From NCBI RefSeq assembly GCF_017357385.1, contig NZ_CP071632.1:3987501-4051500 (forward strand): DNA of 64,000 nucleotides, read 5' to 3'. Of the stretch, positions 52,550 to 60,115 are shown piece after piece. Origin of the DNA: Rhizobium sp. NZLR1. GTDB lineage: Bacteria > Pseudomonadota > Alphaproteobacteria > Rhizobiales > Rhizobiaceae. A program made the position numbers and the translations under genes. Numbering within the stretch: the first letter of the stretch is position 1; each line of letters starts with the position of its first letter. Below the pieces are notes generated by a model, which was given only the letters and a program-made list of their open reading frames with translations, made no database searches and was not told the DNA's origin.

Positions 52550-53299
52550 TCAGGCCTTCACCCCGTCCGGCCTGCCGTGCAGCGGCTCGGCACGATGCCA
52601 GTTTTCCAGGATTCGGCCGTCGCGATGCTTCTGCTGCGCCCAGCGGATTCCGTTCGAGATCACCTTGTGCACGATCTTGTCGTGATAGATCGGATAAGTC
52701 TCGTGGCCGGGACTGAAAAAGAAGATGCGCCCACGCCCACGCTGGAAGGTGCAGCCGCTGCGAAAAACCTCGCCGCCGGAATACCAGGAGATGAAAACCA
52801 GTTCATCCGGCTGCGGAATGTCGAAGGGCTCGCCATACATCTCCGAGGCATTGACCTCGAAATAGGGCGGCAGCCCCTCGGCGATCGGATGTGAGGGATT
52901 GACCACCCAGACACGCTCCAGGTCTCCATCAGGCGTCTCGCGCCAGGACAGGTTGGCATTCGTGCCCATCAGCCGGCGGAACAGCTTGGAATGATGGCCG
53001 GAATGCAACACAAGCAGGCCCATGCCCTTCAGCACGCGCTGCTGCACGCGGTCGATCAGCCCGTCGCTCACCTCCTCATGCGCCATGTGCCCCCACCAGA
53101 GCAGCACGTCGGTATCATCGAGCACACTGTCCGGCAGGCCTTCATCGGGATCATCCAGCGTGCCGCGTCGGATTTCGAAATCCGTATGGGCGATGCCGGC
53201 GGCGATCGCGCCGTCGATACGATCGGGATAGATCTCCTGAACTTCTCTGTGGAGCTGCTCGTGGCGCCCCTCGTTCCAGATGGTGACCTTGATTGTCAT
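52550..53299 (-). CDS. ThuA-like (trehalose utilisation) protein
   Basis: 249 residues of the ThuA family, a class I glutamine-amidotransferase-like fold: VTIWNEGRHEQ at the N-terminus, DDTDVLLWWGHMAHEEV, LLVLHSGHHSKLFRRLMG, VVNPSHPIAEGLPPYF, FQRGRGRIFFFSPGHETYPIYHD. In Sinorhizobium ThuA works with ThuB (a Gfo/Idh/MocA dehydrogenase) on 3-keto disaccharides. Here it is the last gene of an ABC importer operon, and a Gfo/Idh/MocA gene stands divergent at the other end. Confidence 0.9.
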   Translation of the reverse strand: MTIKVTIWNEGRHEQLHREVQEIYPDRIDGAIAAGIAHTDFEIRRGTLDDPDEGLPDSVLDDTDVLLWWGHMAHEEVSDGLIDRVQQRVLKGMGLLVLHSGHHSKLFRRLMGTNANLSWRETPDGDLERVWVVNPSHPIAEGLPPYFEVNASEMYGEPFDIPQPDELVFISWYSGGEVFRSGCTFQRGRGRIFFFSPGHETYPIYHDKIVHKVISNGIRWAQQKHRDGRILENWHRAEPLHGRPDGVKA

Positions 53300-53318
53300 G
53301 GCATTCCTCGTGTTGTTT

Positions 53319-54401
53319 TTAGACGGAAGGCGAACGGGTGACCCGGCCGGCGGAATCGAACAGATGGCAAGCGGCAGGATCGGCTGCCAGCGACACGCGA
53401 TCGCCCGGCCGCACCGCGATATCGCCCTCGGCGCGCACGACGATCGGCTGCTGCGGCGAGCCGACGGTCATGTAGGTCTCGACGCCCAAGCGCTCGACGA
53501 TGACGACATCGGCCGTGAAATGTCCCTGCCCCTCTGGTGCAATCCTCAGATGCTCCGGCCGAATGCCGAGCCTGGCCTCGCCCTGCGGCACCGCGCCACC
53601 CGTGTCGGCAAGATCGAACGAGAGCCCGATCGGGCTGTCGAGATGCAGGACACCCGCCGAAGCCCGCGTCGCCGTGACCGGAATGACGTTCATCTTCGGC
53701 GAGCCGATGAAGGTCGCGACGAATTCATTCTGCGGCTGATGGTAGAGTGACATCGGCGCCCCCTCCTGTGCCACCAGGCCCTTGTTCAGCACGACGATGC
53801 GGTCCGCCATCGTCATCGCCTCCACCTGGTCGTGGGTGACGTAGACGACGGTTGCTTTCAGCTCGCGGTGCAGCCGCTGCAGCTCGGCGCGCATCTGCAC
53901 GCGCAACGCCGAATCGAGATTCGACAGCGGCTCGTCGAACAGGATCAACGCCGGTTTCTTGATGATGGCGCGGCCGATCGCCACGCGCTGGCGCTGGCCG
54001 CCGGAAAGGGCGGCCGGGCGCCGGTCGAGATAGTCGGTGAGTTGCAGGATCTCGGCGACGCCCTCCACCTGCCGGCGGATCTCCGCCTCCGATACCTTCT
54101 TCAGGCTGAGCGAGAAGCCAATATTTTCGGCAACGCTCATATGCGGATAGAGCGCATAGGACTGGAACACCATGGCGATGCCGCGCTTGTCGGGCGGCAC
54201 GTCGTTGATGCGCTTGCCGTTAAGGATGAGGTCGCCCTCGTCGATGCCTTCGAGGCCGGCGATCATCCGCAGCAGCGTCGACTTGCCGCAGCCGGAGGGG
54301 CCGACGAAGACGGCGAATTCGCCGTCCTCAACGGTGATGTCGACGCCTTTGATGACCTCGAGCGCGCCGTAGAATTTGCGAACGTTTCTGAGATTGATCA
54401 T
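53319..54401 (-). CDS. Sugar ABC transporter ATP-binding protein (UgpC/MalK type)
   Basis: 360 residues: Walker [11 protein letters not shown]-loop FQSYALYP, signature LSGGQRQR, Walker [14 protein letters not shown], switch THDQ, and C-terminal TOBE domain (LGIRPEHLRIA). Energises the permeases encoded just upstream; 19 bases separate it from the ThuA gene. Confidence 0.93.
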   Translation of the reverse strand: MINLRNVRKFYGALEVIKGVDITVEDGEFAVFVGPSGCGKSTLLRMIAGLEGIDEGDLILNGKRINDVPPDKRGIAMVFQSYALYPHMSVAENIGFSLSLKKVSEAEIRRQVEGVAEILQLTDYLDRRPAALSGGQRQRVAIGRAIIKKPALILFDEPLSNLDSALRVQMRAELQRLHRELKATVVYVTHDQVEAMTMADRIVVLNKGLVAQEGAPMSLYHQPQNEFVATFIGSPKMNVIPVTATRASAGVLHLDSPIGLSFDLADTGGAVPQGEARLGIRPEHLRIAPEGQGHFTADVVIVERLGVETYMTVGSPQQPIVVRAEGDIAVRPGDRVSLAADPAACHLFDSAGRVTRSPSV

Positions 54402-54420
54402 CCGTTTCTCTTTCTGGATC

Positions 54421-55332
54421 TCAGCCCTTCACGCCGCCCGAAAATGTCTGGACGAGGAAGCGCCGGGCAAAGCTGAAGGCGATGACGGCAGGCAGCAGGT
54501 AGATGAATGCCAGCGCCGTCAGCAGTCCGTAGTCGATCTCGTTGATACGCAGGAAGGCGCGGAAGAGACCGAGCGGCAGCGTCTGCAGCTCCGGCGACGA
54601 CAGGAAGATCAGCGGCAGCAGAAAATCGCCCCAGGCCGACATGAAAGCGAACAGCCCGGCCGCAGCCAGCCCCGGCAGCGCCAGCGGGATCAGCACCCGG
54701 CGGATACGCTGGATCAGTGTTGCCCCGTCCATTAGCGCCGCCTCCTCGTAATCCCGCGGCAAGCCGTCGAAGAAAGTCTTCATGATCCAGAGCGCCAGCG
54801 GCAATTGCATCGTCGCCAGCACCAGGATCAGCCCGAGATAACCGTCGATGAAGCCGGTCCAGCGCATGATGTCGCGGGCATAGCTGCCGAAGATTGGCCT
54901 GAGGACTGCCGCTTCCGCATTGTTCAGCGTCAGCAGGAACTTGTAGAGCGGCACGACGAGTGCGGTCGGGGGCAGCACGCGGATGAGCAGGATCGCATAG
55001 AGGAAGGGCAGCTTCCACCAGGCCCGGGTGCGCGACAGCGCATAACCGCCGAGCCCGGAAAGCACCATGACGAGCAGCGTCGCACCGCCGACCACGAAGA
55101 GCGAATTGAACAGCCACTTCGCCCCATCCTCCTTGGTGAAGACCTTCACGTAGTTGGCGAACGTCCATTGCTCCGGCCAATGCAGGAAGAGCTGCGCATT
55201 GCCGTCGAGCGAGGCGAGCAGTACCCAGAAGAAGGGCACGGCGCAGAAGATCGAGATCAGCGACAGCGTCGCATAGGCGATGAGGTCGGAGCGGCCCTTG
55301 TTGGCGGTCTCGCTTGGGGAAACGACGGCCAT
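54421..55332 (-). CDS. Sugar ABC transporter permease (MalG type)
   Basis: 303 residues with six helices; EAA loop EAALMDGATLIQRIRRVLIP; C-terminal FLVQTFSGGVKG is the usual end of MalG-like subunits. One base after the other permease gene. Confidence 0.92.
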   Translation of the reverse strand: MAVVSPSETANKGRSDLIAYATLSLISIFCAVPFFWVLLASLDGNAQLFLHWPEQWTFANYVKVFTKEDGAKWLFNSLFVVGGATLLVMVLSGLGGYALSRTRAWWKLPFLYAILLIRVLPPTALVVPLYKFLLTLNNAEAAVLRPIFGSYARDIMRWTGFIDGYLGLILVLATMQLPLALWIMKTFFDGLPRDYEEAALMDGATLIQRIRRVLIPLALPGLAAAGLFAFMSAWGDFLLPLIFLSSPELQTLPLGLFRAFLRINEIDYGLLTALAFIYLLPAVIAFSFARRFLVQTFSGGVKG

Positions 55333-55333
55333 G

Positions 55334-56221
55334 TCAGACCTCCACTTTCATCGCCCGGACATAGGCAATGCCGAGAACCAGCGAGATGACGAGCGCAACG
55401 ACCGCGACTGCGGCGCCATATCCCAGCTGGAACGACGTGAAGGACTGGTTGTAGATGTAAATGCTGACGACCTCGGTGGCGCCGCCGGGTCCGCCGCGCG
55501 TCAGCGCGTAGACGAGGCCGAAGACGGCGATAGTGGAAACGGCCGAGATCAGCATGTAGAGCAGGATCGTCGGCATCATCAGCGGCAGGGTAATGCGGCG
55601 GAACATCTGCGACGGCGTGGCGCCGTCCATGCGCGCCGCCTCGTAGATTTCGGCCGGAATGGTGCTGAGGCCCGCGGTCAGCAGGATCATTGCCGTGGCG
55701 ATGCCGCGCCAGGTGTTGACGATGATGATCATCGAAAGCGGGAAGACCTGCAGCCAGTCGGCCGGCGTGATGCCGAAGACGCTGACGATGCGGCTGAGCG
55801 TTGCATTGTCGCCACCCGCCAGCATCGATATCCACATGAAGCCGGCGACCACTTCGGGGGCGGCATTCGGCAGCAGGATGATCGACGAGAACACCCGCCG
55901 GAAACGGATCGGCCGGCGCAACGCGATTGCCGAAATCAGGCCGAGCGCAAACTGGCCGACCACTGCGGAACCAATGACGAAGACGAAGGTGACGAACAGG
56001 GAGTTCCAGAATTTCGCGTCGTTGAACAGCCTGGTATAGTTGCGGAGCCTGACGAAGCGAGGCCGAAGTGCTGCCGCCCCGGTCAACGCCTCGTTGGTGA
56101 AGCTCAGATAGATGGAATAGATGGCCGGGTAGATGACGAAGGCCAGAAGCAGCACCAGCGAGGGCAGCAGGATCAGCAGCCATTGCCGCTCAGCGCGCCT
56201 TTCATGAGAGTTTCGGGCCAT
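55334..56221 (-). CDS. Sugar ABC transporter permease (MalF type)
   Basis: 295 residues with six helices; EAA loop EAARMDGATPSQMFRRITLP. N-terminal LLILLPSLVLLLAFVIYPAIYSIYLSFTN is typical of MalF-like subunits in CUT1 importers. Confidence 0.92.
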   Translation of the reverse strand: MARNSHERRAERQWLLILLPSLVLLLAFVIYPAIYSIYLSFTNEALTGAAALRPRFVRLRNYTRLFNDAKFWNSLFVTFVFVIGSAVVGQFALGLISAIALRRPIRFRRVFSSIILLPNAAPEVVAGFMWISMLAGGDNATLSRIVSVFGITPADWLQVFPLSMIIIVNTWRGIATAMILLTAGLSTIPAEIYEAARMDGATPSQMFRRITLPLMMPTILLYMLISAVSTIAVFGLVYALTRGGPGGATEVVSIYIYNQSFTSFQLGYGAAVAVVALVISLVLGIAYVRAMKVEV

Positions 56222-56292
56222 GGAAGCTCACAAACCTTGTCATGTGAATCCGGCCTTGTCGTATGAACCGGTCTATCGAATGAACGCGGGAA

Positions 56293-56315
56293 GACGCGGG
56301 CGATGACGCCGCGTC
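56293..56315 (-). other. Intercistronic stem-loop between binding-protein and permease genes
   Basis: GACGCGG (56293-56299) pairs with CCGCGTC (56309-56315), nine-base loop, in the 120-base gap. Without a T-run; may stabilise the binding-protein message. Confidence 0.45.
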
Positions 56316-56341
56316 CCCGCTCCCGAGGTAAAAAGGCCAGC

Positions 56342-57634
56342 TTATTTGACCATGTCGTCGCCGAGGGTTTCCTTGACGTAGTCGACAAGGATCTTCTGGG
56401 CGCCGGCGGCATCGGTTTCCTTGCGCAGCAATGCTTCGGTGGCGCGCGCGACACCTTCAGAGACCGTGCCGAAACCGGAGGCCTGCTTCAGGAAGACGCC
56501 GTTTCCGGCCGCTGCATGGATCGGAACCAGTTCCGTCAGCTTCTGGAAGTCGGCATTCTTGGCCGCATCCTTGCTGGCCGGAATGTTGCCGATGCGGGCG
56601 GCATAGGAAACCTGCGTCTCGATCGAGCCGATCTCCATTAGCGCTTTGATTGCCAGTTCGGTATTGGCCGACTTGGAATTGACGGCCCACGGCGCGGCGA
56701 GGTTGGCGAGCACATACTGGCCACTGCTCTGGCCCGGCACCGTCCAGGTTCCCACAACCTTGGTCACCTCGGGGATCGGGTTCTTGCTTTCGCGGCCCCA
56801 GTCGAAAATGTAGCACCAGGAACCGCAGGTGGTCGCGGCAAGCTTGCCGGCCGGGAACATCTGGTACTTCGGCACGACCCAGGGTTCCGGTCCGAGCAGC
56901 GGCTGCGTCGGCATCAGATCCTTATCGATCAGCTGCTTGTAGACGTTGAAGACATCCTTGATGCCTTCGCCATTGAGATCGAGCTTGCCGTCGGCATCGA
57001 CCAGCTGCGGCGTCTTCGAGCCGACGAGCAGGTGCTGGAAGCCTTCGTCGAAAGCGCCGCTTCCCCAGGAGACGCCGGCCGGGAAGAGCAGGCCGTAGGC
57101 ACCGGTCTTCTGCTTGATCTCGGCGGCGCGGTCGAGAAGCTCCTGCCAGGTCTTCGGCTGTTCGGTTGAAATACCGGCCTTTTCGAGAACGTCCTTGCGG
57201 TAATAGATTTCCTGGATACCGAGCATGAACGGCATCACATAGGTTTCGCCATCGGGGCTGACGGCAAGCTCCTTGGCGACGTCATAGAGGTTGGCATAGC
57301 CGTCCCAGGCCTTGAACGCCTTGGTAACAGGCGCGAGGTAGCCGGCTTCGACCATGTCGGCGACGGCCGCCGTCGTCGGGATAGAGAACAGGTCGGGCGC
57401 GTTGCCGGCGCCGAGCTCCGTCAGCAGCTTGGTCAGGTAGTCCTTGTCGGGCGCCGGATATTCGATGACCTCGACGGTCACCCCATATTTCTTTTCGATC
57501 CGCTCGACCGTCGATTTCATCGCATCGATGCCGGCCTGACCATGATTTGCAATTCGGATTGTCTCAGCCTGCGCCAGGGTCGAAACCGCGCTGAGCAAAA
57601 TGGCCCACAGGCCACCAAGAACCGTTTTCTTCAA
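56342..57634 (-). CDS. Sugar ABC transporter substrate-binding protein
   Basis: 430 residues, family 1 solute-binding protein with a Sec signal peptide (about 1-23, ending TLAQAE). Sequence markers include VEVIEYPAPDKDYLTKLLTELGAGNAPDLFSIPT and MLGIQEIYYRKDVLEKAGI. It begins the binding protein, MalF, MalG, ATPase, ThuA operon. The ligand is unknown; by context a disaccharide or glycoside that is oxidised at C3 is possible. Confidence 0.92.
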   Translation of the reverse strand: MKKTVLGGLWAILLSAVSTLAQAETIRIANHGQAGIDAMKSTVERIEKKYGVTVEVIEYPAPDKDYLTKLLTELGAGNAPDLFSIPTTAAVADMVEAGYLAPVTKAFKAWDGYANLYDVAKELAVSPDGETYVMPFMLGIQEIYYRKDVLEKAGISTEQPKTWQELLDRAAEIKQKTGAYGLLFPAGVSWGSGAFDEGFQHLLVGSKTPQLVDADGKLDLNGEGIKDVFNVYKQLIDKDLMPTQPLLGPEPWVVPKYQMFPAGKLAATTCGSWCYIFDWGRESKNPIPEVTKVVGTWTVPGQSSGQYVLANLAAPWAVNSKSANTELAIKALMEIGSIETQVSYAARIGNIPASKDAAKNADFQKLTELVPIHAAAGNGVFLKQASGFGTVSEGVARATEALLRKETDAAGAQKILVDYVKETLGDDMVK

Positions 57635-57836
57635 CGAAAAATCCTCCCTCTTTCAGACACACGGCGCCCTCCAGCACCGGCTGTGAAAATGTACACGTAT
57701 TCCAATGAGTCGCAAGGCGTTTTTGAAAAGACTCGAGCGTAAAAGTTAATTCATTGATTTTACAGACTATTATAAGTCTTGCGATAACTGCATTACTTGT
57801 GTAATCGTGTGCACAATGCATCCGAGGAGGAATTTC
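57635..57836. promoter_or_regulatory. Divergent control region of the importer and Gfo/LacI operons
   Basis: AT-rich for this genome. It holds several short inverted repeats, among them GTAAAA/TTTTAC with a 13-base centre, AGACT/AGTCT with a six-base centre, and ATTAC/GTAAT with a four-base centre. These are plausible sites for the LacI regulator encoded two genes downstream, but none is decisive. Confidence 0.45.
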
Positions 57837-58844
57837 ATGTCTGAGAAACTACGCCTCGGCGTCATTGGCGCCGGCTTGAAGGCGGCGGAGTATGCCGAGA
57901 GCTGGGTGAGGATGCCGGAGATCGAATTTGCAGCGCTCGCCGACACCACGGCGGCTTCGCGTCAGCGCCTGATCGACGTCTGTCTCGCCGCCGGCACATC
58001 CGAGCCAAAGAGCTTCGAGGACTATCGCCCGATGCTCGCCGAGTGCCGCGGTGAACTCGACATTATCTACGTCTCCACCCCGCATGCCTTCCACGCCGAA
58101 CAGGCAACCGCCGTCGCCGAGGCCGGCCTCGACCTCTTCCTGGAAAAACCGATGGTGACGACGGTCGCCGAGGCCGAGAGGCTGATCGCCGCCCAGAGGA
58201 AAAGCGGCGTCACCATCGTCACCGCCTTCCAGGGCGGCCTGTCGCCGCTGGTACTGGACACCCGCCGGCGAGCTCTCGCTGGCGAATTCGGCGCGCTGAT
58301 CGCCATATCGGGCATGATCTGGGAAAGCTGGTCGTCCAACTATCACGGCCATTGGAAGCAGCAGCCTGCCATATCGGGCGGCGGCTTCATGTTCGATACC
58401 GGCGCCCACATGATGAACACCGTCTGCCTGCTGGCCAATTCAGATTTCGACAGCGTGTCGGCCTACATGAACAACCATGGCAGACAGGTGGATATCGCCA
58501 CCGCCGTCTCCGCCCGGCTGAAGAACGGCGCGCTGGCGACACTGACCGCCGCCGGCGAAGGCCCTCCCGGCTGCGCTTCCTACATCACCTTCTTCTATTC
58601 GAAGGCGATCGTACGCATCGACGCCTGGGGCGGCTGGCGCGAGATCAGTGTCGGCAGCAAAGCCGAGCCGCGCGAGGAGGCCGAGATTCTCGGCAATCCG
58701 ATGAAGAATTTCCTCGCCATTCGCGAGGGAAAGATGGAAAACTCCGGCTCCGTTGAAATGGGCCTCAGATTCGCTAGGCTATGGGATGCAATTAAGGAAT
58801 CGGCAGCGGCCGACGGCGCTTCCGTCAGGATCGCCGCCCGATAG
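57837..58844 (+). CDS. Gfo/Idh/MocA-family sugar dehydrogenase
   Basis: 335 residues. Rossmann motif LGVIGAGLKAAEYAESW, then IIYVSTPHAFHAEQATAVAEAGLDLFLEKPM with the conserved EKP lysine, and the GGGFMFDTGAHMMNTV histidine segment. It oxidises or epimerises a sugar with NAD(P). Start at the ATG with GAGGAGG. Divergent from the importer operon that ends in ThuA; in the thu system the ThuA partner is of this family. Confidence 0.92.
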   Translation: MSEKLRLGVIGAGLKAAEYAESWVRMPEIEFAALADTTAASRQRLIDVCLAAGTSEPKSFEDYRPMLAECRGELDIIYVSTPHAFHAEQATAVAEAGLDLFLEKPMVTTVAEAERLIAAQRKSGVTIVTAFQGGLSPLVLDTRRRALAGEFGALIAISGMIWESWSSNYHGHWKQQPAISGGGFMFDTGAHMMNTVCLLANSDFDSVSAYMNNHGRQVDIATAVSARLKNGALATLTAAGEGPPGCASYITFFYSKAIVRIDAWGGWREISVGSKAEPREEAEILGNPMKNFLAIREGKMENSGSVEMGLRFARLWDAIKESAAADGASVRIAAR

Positions 58845-58853
58845 GCGCTGAAG

Positions 58854-59852
58854 ATGAGCGGAATGAACAGACGGCGGATCACCTCGAAGGAACTGGCAAA
58901 GCTCGCCGGCGTCTCCTCCGCCACCGTTTCCCGCGCCTTCTCGCCGGATTCGCGTATCGGCAGCGCCACCCGGGACCGCATCCTCGCCGTCGCCCGTGAA
59001 CATGGCTACCAGCCGAATGCGATCGCCCGCTCGCTGAACAACCAGCGCTCGCGTCTGGTTGCCCTGGTCGTCAATGCGATCGGCAACCCATGCGAGGCGG
59101 AGGAGCAGCAGCTTCTCGTCCACCGCCTACAGGCACGGCAATTGCTGCCGATCATTCTTTGCTGCGCCGACCACGCCGACCGGCTGCAACTGATGCGTCT
59201 TGCCTCCACCTATCAGGTCGATCACGTCGTCGTCTTCTCCGACATGGTATCGATGCAGGACGCCGTCGATATCTTCCACACGACCAAGCCGATCATCGTC
59301 TCCTTCGAGCCGCTCGAAAACGAGAATGTCTCCAGCATCCGCATCGATGGCTCTGCGGCCGCCGACGAGATCATCGACAAGATTGTCCGCGACGGCAAGA
59401 AGCGCTTCGCCTACCTCGCCGGTACCACTTCAAGCTGGATCGACAAGCTCAGGCGCAAGTGGTTTGCCGATGCGCTGGCTAAGCGCGGCCTGGCCTTCGA
59501 GGCGCAGGCCTTTGGCGACTATTCCTATGATTCCGGCTTCAAGGAAGCGGTGCTGCTGCTGCACCGTGACAAGGTCGACGCCATCATCTGCGGCAACGAC
59601 GTCATGGCGATCGGCGCACGTGATGCCGCCCGCCGCGTGCTCGGCAGAAACACGCCGGACGATATTGCCATCGTCGGCCAGGATGGCATCGCCATGGCCG
59701 CCTGGGATTGCAATGACCTCACCACGCTGAGCCTCGACCACATCGCCTTCATCGATGCCGTCGTCGAATTGATCGAACGCCATGACGCCGAGATCGAAGG
59801 CCCGCACAACATCACGCTCACCTGCACCGCGCGCTGGGGCTCGACCGCCTGA
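58854..59852 (+). CDS. LacI-family regulator of the ThuA/Gfo importer locus
   Basis: 332 residues. HTH: RRRITSKELAKLAGVSSATVSRAFSPDSRIGSATRDRILAVAREHGYQPNAIARSLNNQRSRLVALV, followed by a sugar-binding sensor domain (AIICGNDVMAIGARDAARRVLG, TPDDIAIVGQDGIAMAAWDCNDLTTL). It lies nine bases after the Gfo gene and probably controls that operon and the divergent importer. Confidence 0.92.
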   Translation: MSGMNRRRITSKELAKLAGVSSATVSRAFSPDSRIGSATRDRILAVAREHGYQPNAIARSLNNQRSRLVALVVNAIGNPCEAEEQQLLVHRLQARQLLPIILCCADHADRLQLMRLASTYQVDHVVVFSDMVSMQDAVDIFHTTKPIIVSFEPLENENVSSIRIDGSAAADEIIDKIVRDGKKRFAYLAGTTSSWIDKLRRKWFADALAKRGLAFEAQAFGDYSYDSGFKEAVLLLHRDKVDAIICGNDVMAIGARDAARRVLGRNTPDDIAIVGQDGIAMAAWDCNDLTTLSLDHIAFIDAVVELIERHDAEIEGPHNITLTCTARWGSTA

Positions 59853-59950
59853 TGCATGTTCGTAGCCGAGCGTGAAGCGGTTCAGGATGACGACAGGCAT
59901 GAAAAAAGCTAAAGCGCGTCGCATGAAAGAGATTCGATGTGACTCGCTTC

Positions 59951-60000
59951 AGAGCATGATGCCGAAAAGTGTGAGCGGTTTTCGGACAACATCATGCTCT
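59951..60000. repeat. Rhizobium palindromic intergenic repeat
   Basis: Outer arms AGAGCATGATG and CATCATGCTCT are perfect over 11 bases, inner arms CCGAAAA/TTTTCGG perfect over 7. The flanks, an AAAGCGCGTCGC stretch at about 59911 and the AATTCTTTAATTT tail, also belong to the longer element. A diverged copy is at 5258-5307. Confidence 0.85.
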
Positions 60001-60048
60001 AATTCTTTAATTTGGCTCGCACCTTATTGCATCACGGAGGAATAGCCG

Positions 60049-60114
60049 ATGACCCGATTTTCACGCGCCGAAAGGCGCCGCGCCGCTCCCGAAGCCATGA
60101 CCGGGAGAGCCTGA
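60049..60114 (+). CDS. Arginine-rich leader ORF upstream of the GH2 gene
   Basis: A 21-codon open frame (starts MTRFSRAERRRA) with GGAGG eight bases upstream, a better ribosome site than that of the GH2 gene. Its stop codon is one base before the GH2 ATG, so translation could be coupled. Inside it GCGCC-GAAA-GGCGC (60065-60078) forms a short hairpin with a GNRA tetraloop. It may be a regulatory leader peptide or merely chance; codon-level conservation is unknown. Confidence 0.4.
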   Translation: MTRFSRAERRRAAPEAMTGRA

Positions 60115-60115
60115 G

